The notes under the pieces: model-generated
What the model saw: the letters and a program-made list of their open reading frames with translations, nothing else
The model's database searches: none
Told to the model about the DNA's origin: nothing
From: Pedobacter nanyangensis
Lineage (GTDB): Bacteria > Bacteroidota > Bacteroidia > Sphingobacteriales > Sphingobacteriaceae
Reading direction: 5' to 3'
NCBI RefSeq assembly: GCF_003313505.1
Contig: NZ_QMHO01000005.1
Coordinates: 1-64,000, forward strand
DNA length: 64,000 bases
Position numbers and translations under genes: made by a program
Shown: one piece after another, positions 46,085 through 55,532 of the stretch
Numbering within the stretch: position 1 is the stretch's first letter
Layout: each line of letters begins with the position of its first letter

Positions 46085-46119
46085 AAAAAGCTCCGCAAGT
46101 TTACCCTGCGGAGCTTTTT
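46085..46119 (-). terminator. Intrinsic terminator of the E2 gene
   Basis: A 13-bp stem, AAAAAGCTCCGCA with TGCGGAGCTTTTT, has a 9-base loop and lies 20 bases after the E2 stop on the minus strand. The A-rich side gives a U run in the E2 transcript. Confidence 0.85.
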
Positions 46120-46139
46120 GTATAATGGTCAATACCCGT

Positions 46140-47480
46140 TTAAGACACTTCTCTGTTGATGTCCCAATTCTCTAAATAATCAGCTACACGGCGAACGAAT
46201 GATCCGCCCAGCGCACCATCTACCACCCTATGGTCATAGGATAAAGATAGGAACATCATGTGCCTGATCGCAATCACATCGCCATGTTCCGTTTCCAAAA
46301 CAGCGGGCTTCTTTTTAATGGCTCCCACGGCCAAAATAGCCACCTGCGGTTGGTTAATGATTGGCGTACCCATTACATTGCCAAATGAGCCAACGTTAGT
46401 TAAGGTAAAAGTACCATTTTGCGTTTCGTCTGGTTTTAGCTTCGAAGCACGAGCTCTATTGGCCAAATCATTTACCGCTTTGGTTAAACCTACCAAGTTC
46501 AATTGATCAGCATTTTTAATTACGGGAACAATTAAATTACCCGAAGGTAAAGCTGCAGCCATACCAATATTAATATCTTTTTTCTTGATAATCTGTGTAC
46601 CATTTACAGACACATTGATCATTGGAAAATCTTTGATTGCTCTAGCCACGGCTTCCACAAAAATTGGAGTGAAAGTAATTTTCTCGTTTTCGCGTTGTTC
46701 GAAAATCTTTTTCACTTTATTGCGCCACAACACCAAATTGGTCACATCAGCCTCCACAAATGAAGTAACGTGCGGCGAAGTATGCTTACTCATCACCATA
46801 TGATCGGAAATAAGCTTGCGCATCCTGTCCATTTCTATAATTTCGTCGCCACCACTTACGCTTGCAGCTGTTGGAGCAGGTTTTGCTATTTTTTCTTCTT
46901 GAACAGGAGCTTCCTTTACTGAAACAATGGTTTCAACTGTTGTGGTAGCACCACCTTTTTTGGCTTTGATGTAATTCAGAAGGTCTTCTTTGGTCAAACG
47001 CCCATCAGCACCAGAACCTTTAATGGTATCTAATTCTTCCAATGAAACTCCCTCCTCTTTGGCAATATTCTTCACCAAAGGAGAATAGAACCTATCAGAT
47101 GCTTTAAAATCAATATTGGCAGCAACTGGTTGACTTTCAGTAGGCAATTGGCTAATACCAGGAATGGTAGTTTCAGCAGCAACTTTTAGTTCTGGTTCGG
47201 ACTGTGCTGTTTCTACTTTTTCTGATCCTGCATTGGCACCTTCTGTTTCTATGATCGCAATCACAGCACCAACTTGCACCACGTCATCTACTTTAAAAAA
47301 GTGCTCTACCAATTTTCCTTCCACCGGAGAAGGTACTTCAGAGTCAACCTTATCAGTAGCAATTTCTAAAATGGTGTCATCTAAATTGATATGGTCGCCA
47401 GGTTGCTTAGTCCATTTAATTATGGTTGCTTCGGCGACACTTTCACCCATTTTCGGTAATAACAATTCGTATCGGGCCAT
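46140..47480 (-). CDS. 2-oxoacid dehydrogenase E2 acyltransferase
   Basis: The 446-residue protein carries a lipoyl domain (1-77, lipoyl Lys K44 in IATDKVDSE), a peripheral subunit-binding domain (about 133-170), a Pro/Ala-rich linker and the catalytic acyltransferase domain (about 215-446), with SYDHRVVDG as the His/Asp motif. E2 transfers acyl groups to CoA in the pyruvate, 2-oxoglutarate or branched-chain dehydrogenase complexes. Only one lipoyl domain is present. The E1 and E3 genes are not in the window. The motif pattern favours a branched-chain type over SucB, but this is not certain. Confidence 0.88.
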   Translation of the reverse strand: MARYELLLPKMGESVAEATIIKWTKQPGDHINLDDTILEIATDKVDSEVPSPVEGKLVEHFFKVDDVVQVGAVIAIIETEGANAGSEKVETAQSEPELKVAAETTIPGISQLPTESQPVAANIDFKASDRFYSPLVKNIAKEEGVSLEELDTIKGSGADGRLTKEDLLNYIKAKKGGATTTVETIVSVKEAPVQEEKIAKPAPTAASVSGGDEIIEMDRMRKLISDHMVMSKHTSPHVTSFVEADVTNLVLWRNKVKKIFEQRENEKITFTPIFVEAVARAIKDFPMINVSVNGTQIIKKKDINIGMAAALPSGNLIVPVIKNADQLNLVGLTKAVNDLANRARASKLKPDETQNGTFTLTNVGSFGNVMGTPIINQPQVAILAVGAIKKKPAVLETEHGDVIAIRHMMFLSLSYDHRVVDGALGGSFVRRVADYLENWDINREVS

Positions 47481-47526
47481 ATTTTTATAAGTTTATGTAA
47501 TTTGGTTTGCGCCAAAAATACGTTTT

Positions 47527-48783
47527 TTAATGCTTTACATTCAAATCTTGTTTCAACTGTAAAAACAGCATCATTAAAGCTGCCATTGCTGAGCGTTCAA
47601 TATTTTGGAAGCGCTGGCTGGCGAATTTAAACATTTTAGTTTTTACTTCAGTTTTACTGGCAACGGCAATCCAAACGGTACCTACTGGTTTTTCCGGCGT
47701 ACCACCGTCAGGTCCTGCTATTCCAGTAATAGCCACCGCATAATCAGTCTTAAAGTTCTTTACTGCGCCCTGGGCCATTTCTTTAGCGGTTTGTTCACTT
47801 ACTGCTCCAAAGGCGGCTAAAGTAGCTCCACTTACACCCAACACCAATTGCTTTAAATCGTTTGAATAAGTTACCGCTCCACCTTGAAAAACCGAAGAAG
47901 AACCTGGATGTTGCGTAAATAAATGGGAAACATACCCTCCGGTACAGCTCTCGGCTAGTGAAAGGGTCAAATGATGCTTGTCCATCAAATCGAGGACGGC
48001 TTTTTCAAAGGGCAGGTCTTCGGTAAGCACCACATATTTTCCAAGCCGTTCAACAATTTGTTTCGTGTAAAATGCAACATCCGTAAGTATCTGCGCTTGG
48101 TTGGCGCCTGATGCGCTCAGCCTTAACCTCACTTGACCTAGCTTAGGCAAATAAGCTAACTTGATGTAATGGGGCAAGGCGTGTTCAATATCCGAAATTT
48201 GTTCGGCCAAAAACGATTCGCCCAAGCCGGCCGTTAAAATACTCTGGTGAAAAATAAACGGCATCTTAAATCGCTCCTTGATACGGGGAATGATTTCATC
48301 TGCCATCAGATATTTCATTTCGAAAGGTACGCCAGGCATTGAAACAATAATTTTTTCCTGGTGCTCAAACCACATACAAGGAGCAGTACCATTTTTGTTC
48401 TTGATTACGGTACAGCCGTTGGGCACTTCGGCCTGTTTTATATTGGCCTCAATCATTGGCCTATTGAGCTTTACAAAAAAGTCTTTTACATGTGCAAGCG
48501 TATCTTCATCAAGGCGTAAAGGCATATGGAAATACTTTGCGAGCGTTAGCTTGGTCACGTCGTCCTTGGTAGGTCCTAGGCCGCCTGTAATCAAAATAAT
48601 ATCGGCACGATTTTGCGCTTGGTCCAAAGCCTTAACAATATGTTCCGCTTCATCAGAAATAGAAGTAATTTGCTTTACGGTTACTCCAATTTTGTTCAGC
48701 TCTGCGGCCATCCATGCCGAATTGGTATCTACAATTTGACCGATGAGAATTTCATCGCCTATGGTTATAATTTCTGCTAACAT
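47527..48783 (-). CDS. cinA: CinA (full-length competence/damage-inducible type)
   Basis: The 418-residue protein has an N-terminal MoaB/MogA-like domain (about 1-170, ITGGLGPTKDD) with COG1058-type ADP-ribose pyrophosphatase links, and a C-terminal NMN amidase domain (about 260-418, AESCTGGYVSHL and ITGIAGPDGG). It deamidates NMN in pyridine nucleotide recycling. It is distinct from the short copy at 35766. It is 47 bases upstream of the E2 gene and 80 bases after lptD's stop, all minus strand. Confidence 0.95.
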   Translation of the reverse strand: MLAEIITIGDEILIGQIVDTNSAWMAAELNKIGVTVKQITSISDEAEHIVKALDQAQNRADIILITGGLGPTKDDVTKLTLAKYFHMPLRLDEDTLAHVKDFFVKLNRPMIEANIKQAEVPNGCTVIKNKNGTAPCMWFEHQEKIIVSMPGVPFEMKYLMADEIIPRIKERFKMPFIFHQSILTAGLGESFLAEQISDIEHALPHYIKLAYLPKLGQVRLRLSASGANQAQILTDVAFYTKQIVERLGKYVVLTEDLPFEKAVLDLMDKHHLTLSLAESCTGGYVSHLFTQHPGSSSVFQGGAVTYSNDLKQLVLGVSGATLAAFGAVSEQTAKEMAQGAVKNFKTDYAVAITGIAGPDGGTPEKPVGTVWIAVASKTEVKTKMFKFASQRFQNIERSAMAALMMLFLQLKQDLNVKH

Positions 48784-48864
48784 ATTTCAAATGAGTAAAT
48801 GACTGAATTTTGAATAATTAAACAGCAACTTTCATTTCCTGTTGTTCCCTGTACTGCGCTACTC

Positions 48865-51609
48865 CTAATATCTTGTCCAGAATCCTTTGCGCTTGCTTAG
48901 CTTCAAATCCTGTAATACCGAAGCTCGCACCCTGATATCAATGGAATAACTTTGATAGGCACCAAAAGGAATCCAGCTTGCGCTCAGGTCCCAGCAGTGC
49001 AAATCTCTATAAATAGAAAATGAGGTTTGGGACAAATTCTTGGCCTTAAAATCGTAACCCGAAGTATATTGGATTTTCCACTTTGGCGTAAGGTTAAAAT
49101 CGCCGCTAAAGTTTAGGGTATTGGTCACGTTCCTACTTTCGGGCCTACCCAGCGGATTGCTATAATTAAAACTATAGGCAAATGAAAAATTCCAAGGAAT
49201 GTTAAAATCAACAAAGGCATTGGGGTCCCTACTCACCGCATTTAGCGCATCTATCTGCTCCTGCGTTCTGGTTGCCGGTGCAGTTTGATTATTGAGCTTG
49301 TCTAAATTTTCATTCCGCTTTTTGAAAGCTTCGGGGTTTAAACTGTAATCAAAAGAAAAACTAAAGTTGGTTAAGCGTGGAAGTTTGCCGTCTTTCCACA
49401 CGTATCGGTCAATTTCCTGGTATGAGTAGGTTGTAATAGCATTGCTTCCTGTTCCCGAAGTGTAAGGCACCAAACCCACAACATATGGGCTAAATGAACC
49501 ATTAAAGTTGATCCCGAGCTTTTCAGTGAATTGCGAACGGCCGCTGAAGCCAATATTGGACATTTTTTTATTCGCCCTAAAAAGATCGTAACTGGCATTG
49601 AAGGAAAGTCCCTGCAAAATAGCCAATTTACGTTCACCTGTACCTGTGGTATCTTTACGGTTTCTTACTTTCAGTTCCACGTTGTTGTCCATGGCAAAGT
49701 TAATGCTCCCACTTCGATATTGCGGTGGCCCGCCATTCATAAAAACGGAGTATAAAAGGGGATTTCCAAATTCGTCCTTTACCACTTCTTTTGTATTTTC
49801 GCTCTTTCCAGGTCGGATATCGTCCGTGTAAAACTCGGCCACTTTATAATAGCCATATTTTTTGTCAGCAAAGCCCGGGGCATAACTAAAGCCAATGCTA
49901 GGTGTCATCACGTGGCGCATAGCCCTAATACTACCGTTGCCGCTGAACTGCTTAATTCCGTAAATTTTGGTTGTCATGGAAGTGCTTAAGCTGTATTGCG
50001 CCCCTCTTTTAAAACCGTTGATCGTATCCTGACGAATTTCATAGCCTGTTCCCGTAGCAGTGCGGATATATCTATTTTCCAAGGTTTTAAAATCCCACTT
50101 TTCGCTATAGTTCATGCTCGATGAAAAGTTCAGATATTTAAACAATGTAAATGGTAAACTAATGGGAATGTTGTGCGAAACACTATTGGTAAAACTATTT
50201 AAACCGCTTTTTGAAAACAGAACGTCTTCGGTAGTGCTTACCCTGTTGTAGGCCGTCATGCTATAGCCTACGGTAAGCTTTTGATACCACTTAGCCTCGC
50301 CAACCCTTTTTTTAGAATCAAACGGACTGATGGTAGACATATTTAGGCTCACATCTGGCAAGGTTAAACTAATATTGCTTGTTTCTCCCTGTGTTTGTTG
50401 ATTATGGGTTAAGGCCGAAGTAAAGTTGAATAACCCATTGCCAAAAACCTTTCCGTAAGCGATACTGGAGCTCATGTTGTTTTGTAGAAACCTGTTGGGA
50501 TCATAAGTACCATTACCCGCAGTTACGGCGTTATGCCTACTAGAACCCGCGTTTACCGAAGCACTAAAAGTTGTACCTGGTTTCGCATTTGCGGCCTGGC
50601 TGTGGGTCCAGCCAATCATAACGGTTTTTACCGGGGTGTATTCTGGCGTTCCCTCCAAACCATTACGGGTGCTGGAGTAGGTTAAATTGATATTTCCGGT
50701 GTACTTGTAGCGTTTGGTATAATTGGATACTAAATTAAGATCGTAAGAGCCATTAGTGTAAACGTTTGAGATCAAACGAGCATCCATATAATCGTTAAAG
50801 GCCATATAATAACCACCACCCAATAAAGAAAAACCTTTGGTGGCATCTTCTCCGGGGGTTGGCAAAATAAATCCGGATGCTTTTTTATTTGGCTTAGGGA
50901 AAAAAGCAAAAGGCAAGCCCAATGGCATGGGTATATCCTCAAACTTCATGTAAACGGGGCCGGTAATGATGTGTTTTTCGGTTGCAATACCTTTGGTAAT
51001 AAAAATACCAAAATGCGGATGAGGGAGGTTACAGGTACTATAGGTGGTGCCATGAACATGAAACTCGTTGTCGGGCTGCATTTTTGTTTTCCCTCCGGAA
51101 AAAAATCCGCCTTCCTGTTCCGTAAAAACCCCATGCACTACCCCATTTTTAACATTAAGGTTGTATGTCAATGAATCGGCCATGGATGAACCTTGGCCTT
51201 CTGTTTTAAATATCGGACGGCCATAATATTTTCCCTTATCATTGGTACTTCCCCTAGCAAAAACAATCTTGCTTTTATTATCAAAGCGAATAAAATCTGC
51301 ATCTAATTCCAACCCTTCATATTTTACACGAGCGCCCCCGTACAGATATTGAATTTCGTTATCTCGATCTACCACGGCCGAGTCCTTTGCATAATATTCC
51401 AGCTTCGAATCAAGACTACTTTTTCGCATCACCTTTTTGGTAGTGTCTCTTTTTGACGTATCGATCTGCTGAGGTTTAGTTTGAAATAAAAACGTAGATG
51501 TTGATGCAAAAACTTTAGTATCAGCCGATATGGCCAACAACACTAAAAAAAATGAGAAAATGAGTGTCTGTAAAAGTTTCAAATTTGTGCCCGAATGTTT
51601 ATTTTGCAA
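48865..51609 (-). CDS. lptD: LptD-like LPS-assembly outer-membrane protein
   Basis: The 914-residue protein has a signal peptide (about 10-36), a soluble OstA/LptA-like domain (about 80-210, with conserved GGARVKYEGLELDADFIRFD) and a long beta-barrel region (about 225-914) like the Bacteroidota LptD family. It places lipopolysaccharide in the outer leaflet. An in-frame TAA precedes the TTG at 51609, and the next ATG is 61 codons on, after the signal peptide, so a TTG start is needed. Its 5' end lies 30 bases from the divergent amidase start. Confidence 0.88.
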   Translation of the reverse strand: MQNKHSGTNLKLLQTLIFSFFLVLLAISADTKVFASTSTFLFQTKPQQIDTSKRDTTKKVMRKSSLDSKLEYYAKDSAVVDRDNEIQYLYGGARVKYEGLELDADFIRFDNKSKIVFARGSTNDKGKYYGRPIFKTEGQGSSMADSLTYNLNVKNGVVHGVFTEQEGGFFSGGKTKMQPDNEFHVHGTTYSTCNLPHPHFGIFITKGIATEKHIITGPVYMKFEDIPMPLGLPFAFFPKPNKKASGFILPTPGEDATKGFSLLGGGYYMAFNDYMDARLISNVYTNGSYDLNLVSNYTKRYKYTGNINLTYSSTRNGLEGTPEYTPVKTVMIGWTHSQAANAKPGTTFSASVNAGSSRHNAVTAGNGTYDPNRFLQNNMSSSIAYGKVFGNGLFNFTSALTHNQQTQGETSNISLTLPDVSLNMSTISPFDSKKRVGEAKWYQKLTVGYSMTAYNRVSTTEDVLFSKSGLNSFTNSVSHNIPISLPFTLFKYLNFSSSMNYSEKWDFKTLENRYIRTATGTGYEIRQDTINGFKRGAQYSLSTSMTTKIYGIKQFSGNGSIRAMRHVMTPSIGFSYAPGFADKKYGYYKVAEFYTDDIRPGKSENTKEVVKDEFGNPLLYSVFMNGGPPQYRSGSINFAMDNNVELKVRNRKDTTGTGERKLAILQGLSFNASYDLFRANKKMSNIGFSGRSQFTEKLGINFNGSFSPYVVGLVPYTSGTGSNAITTYSYQEIDRYVWKDGKLPRLTNFSFSFDYSLNPEAFKKRNENLDKLNNQTAPATRTQEQIDALNAVSRDPNAFVDFNIPWNFSFAYSFNYSNPLGRPESRNVTNTLNFSGDFNLTPKWKIQYTSGYDFKAKNLSQTSFSIYRDLHCWDLSASWIPFGAYQSYSIDIRVRASVLQDLKLSKRKGFWTRY

Positions 51610-51638
51610 TAATCTTTACCACAAAACGTTCAAAATTA

Positions 51639-52514
51639 ATGAAAAATATACCATTGAACAGCGCAAAAGGAATATTGATCCTACTATTTTCGATTTTATC
51701 ATTATTAAATATTGATAATCAATTATTTGCGCAACAATATAAAATTAAAACAATTGTATTAGATGCGGGCCACGGCGGGAAAGATGGCTCAACCAGAGGC
51801 AACTATTCTACAGAAAAAGATGTGGCCCTTAAAACGGCTTTGCGTTTAGGCAAGCTCATTGAAGAGAACCTGAAAGACGTTAAGGTGGTTTATACCCGCA
51901 CGGAAGACGTTTTTATCCCACTTTACGAACGAATAGGTTTGGCAAATGAAGTAAAAGCAGATCTTTTTATCTCTATCCATTGTAACGATATGCCGGTTTA
52001 CCCCCAACGCTACATTAGTGGCTATACCCGCAAAAAAGGCAAAAAAGTCCCTATTTATAAAACCCGATATTCAAAAAGTACTTCTACAAGAGGTACAGAA
52101 ACATTTGTATCGGGCAGTGGCAGGATAGATGAACAGGATGAGGCTATTAAAAGGGAAAATGCCGCAATATTTTTGGAGGAAAACTATAAGGAAAACTATG
52201 AAGGTTTTGATACCAATGATCCTGAAAGTGCCATTATCCTATCTTTAATGAAAAACACCTTTAGAACACAAAGTTTAAAATTTGCCAAATATATTCAAGA
52301 CCAATATGTGGCCGTTGGACGAATCAATAGAGGCGTACAAGAAAAAAGCTTGGCGGTTTTAGCCAGAGCGGGCATGCCCGCGGTACTTACGGAAATTGGA
52401 TTTATTTCCAACCCAAATGAAGAAGATTACATGAACTCTGAAGCTGGACAGGCAGAGATCGCCAATTGCCTATTAAAAGCCATTCAAGCCTATAAATCTA
52501 GCGTAGAAATTTAA
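51639..52514 (+). CDS. N-acetylmuramoyl-L-alanine amidase (Amidase_3), copy 1
   Basis: The ATG at 51639 gives 291 residues: signal peptide (about 1-33), then an Amidase_3 domain (about 35-285) that removes the stem peptide from MurNAc in peptidoglycan. DAGHGGKDG has the first zinc His, the matching Glu is near the start of the domain and SIHCN the second His; AVLTEIGFISN holds the catalytic Glu. Compared with the next gene it carries an extra basic loop of about 27 residues (RKKGKKVPIYKTRYS). It is divergent from lptD, 30 bases apart, and 30 bases upstream of copy 2. Confidence 0.92.
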   Translation: MKNIPLNSAKGILILLFSILSLLNIDNQLFAQQYKIKTIVLDAGHGGKDGSTRGNYSTEKDVALKTALRLGKLIEENLKDVKVVYTRTEDVFIPLYERIGLANEVKADLFISIHCNDMPVYPQRYISGYTRKKGKKVPIYKTRYSKSTSTRGTETFVSGSGRIDEQDEAIKRENAAIFLEENYKENYEGFDTNDPESAIILSLMKNTFRTQSLKFAKYIQDQYVAVGRINRGVQEKSLAVLARAGMPAVLTEIGFISNPNEEDYMNSEAGQAEIANCLLKAIQAYKSSVEI

Positions 52515-52544
52515 ATTTTGTACTTTTGCAGAAAACACAACTAA

Positions 52545-53321
52545 ATGCAAGCAAAAAAAGTCTTTTTATTCCTATTTTCTTTACTGTTCATTTTCTCATT
52601 TTTTAATGCAAATGCCCAAGGATATAAAATAAAGACCATTGTAATTGATGCTGGTCACGGTGGCGTTAAACCAGGAGCTAAAGGCTCTTTTTCGTGGGAA
52701 AAAGATGTGGCCCTAAAAGTGGCGTTAAAATTGGGTGCCAAACTTCAGGAAGAACTCCCTCATATCAAGATTATACAAACCCGCAAAACCGATGTAGATG
52801 TAGATTGGTACCGCAGAGCCGAAATTGCCAACGATGCTAAGGCCGACCTATTCATTTCCATCCACTGTAACTCTATGCCAAAGGGCAACAACTATACAAA
52901 AGGTACGGAAACTTTTGTGGGAGCTTACCGCCGTATCAATGAAATGGATGCCGGGCTAAAGGAAAACGAGGAGATCATGAAGGACAAGAACTACAAAAAG
53001 CAGGGTGCCTACGATCCCACCGACCCAGAGGAAGTCATCTTATTATCACTTTATAAATCACTTTACCGTTCAAAAAGCTTAGCTTTGGCTAGTTATATCC
53101 AAAAAAATTATACCGAAGTAAACAAAAGAGTGAACAGAGGTGTTAAAGAGCAAGGATTACTGATTTTACAAAGGGCTGCAATGCCGTCGGTATTAACTGA
53201 AATTGGCTTTATCTCTAATCCTGAGGAAGAAAAATACATCAACTCTGAAGAAGGACAGGCAGAAATAGTAACCGCCATTGTAAATGCTGTTAAACAATAT
53301 AAAAAAGAAGTAGAGAACTAA
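52545..53321 (+). CDS. N-acetylmuramoyl-L-alanine amidase (Amidase_3), copy 2
   Basis: The 258-residue protein has a signal peptide (about 1-24, ending NANAQ) and an Amidase_3 domain (about 28-255): DAGHGGVKPGAKG, SIHCNSMP and SVLTEIGFISNPEE carry the zinc and catalytic residues. It is a tandem paralogue of the gene 30 bases upstream and ends just before the MCE gene. The loop inserted in copy 1 is missing. Both should act in the periplasm on peptidoglycan, probably during division or cell separation. Confidence 0.92.
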   Translation: MQAKKVFLFLFSLLFIFSFFNANAQGYKIKTIVIDAGHGGVKPGAKGSFSWEKDVALKVALKLGAKLQEELPHIKIIQTRKTDVDVDWYRRAEIANDAKADLFISIHCNSMPKGNNYTKGTETFVGAYRRINEMDAGLKENEEIMKDKNYKKQGAYDPTDPEEVILLSLYKSLYRSKSLALASYIQKNYTEVNKRVNRGVKEQGLLILQRAAMPSVLTEIGFISNPEEEKYINSEEGQAEIVTAIVNAVKQYKKEVEN

Positions 53322-53406
53322 ATAAACCAAAAACAAGTGAAACACTGCCGGTGCAGGCAAATGCCAAAGCATTGTTTTACTACCACTAAAAATCGCTACA
53401 ACATCA

Positions 53407-54360
53407 ATGAAAATAAAGAACGAAACCAAAGTAGGCATTTTAGCGGCATTTGCCATTGCCCTGCTTATTATAGGCTACAACTTTTTAAAAGGAAACAGCA
53501 TATTTTCTAGCGAGACCATTCTTTATGCCAAATATTCACATGTAGATGGTTTAACCGTATCAAAACCCGTATTGATCAATGGTTATCAGATTGGACGTGT
53601 AGCCGCATTGGAACTACAAACAGATGCCACGATCCAGGCTACCTTAAAAATCAATGGAAAATATGAAATCCCCAAAAACACCATCGCTCGTTTAGAAGGC
53701 ACCGATCTTTTGGGCAGTAAAGCCATTGTTTTAACGCTTGGCAACGATAAAAACTATGCACAGGATGGCGATTTTTTACAAACTAATGTAGAAAAGGGCT
53801 TGATGGAAACTTTCCAACCGGTACAAAAGAAAGCCGAGCTCATTATTACCAAAATGGATTCGATCCTTTCTAGTATCAATACTATCTTAAATCCCAACCT
53901 TCAGAAAAACATCGATCGTAGTTTTACAAGTATTGCGGGTACTTTAAGCTCTTTAGAATCTACCTCTAAAAAAGTTGACGCTTTGGTAGGTTCAGAAAGT
54001 TCTAAGCTTTCTTCTATCTTATCAAATGTGGAAGCTATTACCGCAAACTTTAAAAACAACGGAGCTAGAATTGATGCGGTAATGAAAAATCTAAATACCA
54101 TGACCGACAAGGTAGCGGCCTTGAATTTTGAGCAGACCGTAAATAATGCCAACAGGGCAATGGCCGATTTGCAGGGCATGATCAACGATATGAAAAATGG
54201 TAAAGGTACCTTGGGTGCTTTGCTAAATGACAGGCAGATGTACGACAACCTGACCAATGCTTCTAAAAATTTAGACGCTCTGATGATTGACCTAAAAGCC
54301 AATCCTAAGCGTTACGTACATTTCTCGATATTTGGTGGCGGAAACAAGAAAGATAAATAG
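53407..54360 (+). CDS. MlaD/MCE-domain phospholipid transport protein
   Basis: The 317-residue protein has one N-terminal membrane helix (about 9-28), an MCE domain (about 37-115, VDGLTVSKPVLINGYQIGRV) and a long helical, periplasmic tail (about 130-300) with heptad repeats. MlaD-type proteins are the periplasmic substrate-binding part of lipid ABC transporters, but no mlaE or mlaF is in view. It follows the amidases by 85 bases in the same direction and is followed by a terminator. Confidence 0.9.
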   Translation: MKIKNETKVGILAAFAIALLIIGYNFLKGNSIFSSETILYAKYSHVDGLTVSKPVLINGYQIGRVAALELQTDATIQATLKINGKYEIPKNTIARLEGTDLLGSKAIVLTLGNDKNYAQDGDFLQTNVEKGLMETFQPVQKKAELIITKMDSILSSINTILNPNLQKNIDRSFTSIAGTLSSLESTSKKVDALVGSESSKLSSILSNVEAITANFKNNGARIDAVMKNLNTMTDKVAALNFEQTVNNANRAMADLQGMINDMKNGKGTLGALLNDRQMYDNLTNASKNLDALMIDLKANPKRYVHFSIFGGGNKKDK

Positions 54361-54386
54361 CACAAATCAGAACCTCTATACAACAG

Positions 54387-54418
54387 GCGAAGAATTTTTA
54401 TAATTCTTCGCTTTTTTT
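54387..54418 (+). terminator. Intrinsic terminator after the MCE gene
   Basis: A 10-bp stem (GCGAAGAATT with AATTCTTCGC) with a 5-base loop is followed by seven T residues, 26 bases after the MCE stop. Confidence 0.88.
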
Positions 54419-54489
54419 ATGCCTAATCACCTTATCGGTATGCCGTTTTACTTCAAGGCGAAAGACCAAGGCATTACAAAGTATAGATT

Positions 54490-54560
54490 TGTTGCAGACC
54501 TACCAAGTTTTTAAAATTTCGTAAGTCTTACTTTTCGCATATTGCCAGATTTAGTTTCGT
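54490..54560. repeat. Intergenic repeat remnant
   Basis: GACCTACCAAGTTTTTAAAATTTCGTAAGTC resembles the 15-bp hairpin at 39321-39353 (AGACTTACGAAGTTT...AAACTTCGTAAGTCT) with several changes. It lies between the MCE gene and the RNase Z gene, which converge. Confidence 0.5.
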
Positions 54561-54612
54561 TGAGCTTTGGTTTTCGGCTCTGCTCCAAACGATGATGGAT
54601 CAGATCATTTCC

Positions 54613-55524
54613 CTATATTTCAAAAGTCCTACCTTCTGTAGCCAGCACTGTGTTTTCGAAACCAGCCTGTGCCTCCTCCAGCAAACCTTCCAATGTTTTA
54701 TATCTTGAAGAAAAATGGCCAATCAATAATTTTTTGGCACCTACCTTTTGGGCAATTTCGGCTGCTTGTTGTGCGGTAGTGTGATGGGTTTCCAAAGCAC
54801 GTTCCAGCATATCATGCATAAAAGTAGCTTCGTGGTAAAGTGTATCGGCACCTTTAATCTGCTCAAAATAGCGCTCGTCGTACATTGTATCCGAGCAGTA
54901 GCAATATACTTTAGGGGTGGCAGAGTCTACGGTGTAATCCAAATAGTTTATTTTTCTACCGTTTGGCAAATCAACATCCAAACTGCGTTTCAGCATGGTG
55001 TAATATTCTACAGGAACGGCATCCTGTTCCAATTTCTCAACAATTAGCTTCCTTAAGCGTTTCTTTTCGGTAAACTTAAAACCTGTGCAAGGGATACGAT
55101 GGTTCAGTATAATTGTTTCCACAACGATATCATTATTTCTAAATATCACTTCGGGTTTAGAAGGATCTATAGCATAGAAATTGATCTGATAGCGCAAATG
55201 TGTATCAGAATGGAGAAACTGCAAGTCTAAAATTTCCTTTAAGGGAGCGGGAGCAAATAAATGCAGTGGCTTTGTGCGGCCATTTAAATGCAGGCTAGAC
55301 AATAGTCCTACCAAACCAAAAAAGTGGTCGCCGTGTAAATGGCTAATAAAAATAAAATCAATTTTAGAAGCTTTGAAACCATAGCGTATCAACTGTTGCT
55401 GAGTACCCTCACCGCAATCAATCAAATAAAAACGTTCGTTGCAATTTAGTAATTGCGCTGTTGGATTTCGGTTGTAAATTGGTGTGGCCGAACTGCTCCC
55501 TAAGATCGTTACTTCAAATTTCAT
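54613..55524 (-). CDS. rnz: Ribonuclease Z
   Basis: The ATG at 55524 gives 303 residues. The metallo-beta-lactamase fold protein carries SHLHGDHFFG (HxHxDH zinc motif), a C-terminal HHTTAQQAAEIAQKVGAK and a late GHFSSRYK, the usual RNase Z motifs. It cuts the 3' trailer of tRNA precursors, which matters here because the tRNA-Leu in this window has no encoded CCA. It is 5 to 8 bases after the STAS gene on the same strand, so the two are probably cotranscribed. Confidence 0.93.
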   Translation of the reverse strand: MKFEVTILGSSSATPIYNRNPTAQLLNCNERFYLIDCGEGTQQQLIRYGFKASKIDFIFISHLHGDHFFGLVGLLSSLHLNGRTKPLHLFAPAPLKEILDLQFLHSDTHLRYQINFYAIDPSKPEVIFRNNDIVVETIILNHRIPCTGFKFTEKKRLRKLIVEKLEQDAVPVEYYTMLKRSLDVDLPNGRKINYLDYTVDSATPKVYCYCSDTMYDERYFEQIKGADTLYHEATFMHDMLERALETHHTTAQQAAEIAQKVGAKKLLIGHFSSRYKTLEGLLEEAQAGFENTVLATEGRTFEI

Positions 55525-55532
55525 CAATAAAT

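Noticed and set aside
49371-49831. Short ORFs inside lptD on both strands
   Set aside because: Shadows of the beta-barrel coding region, without independent start signals.
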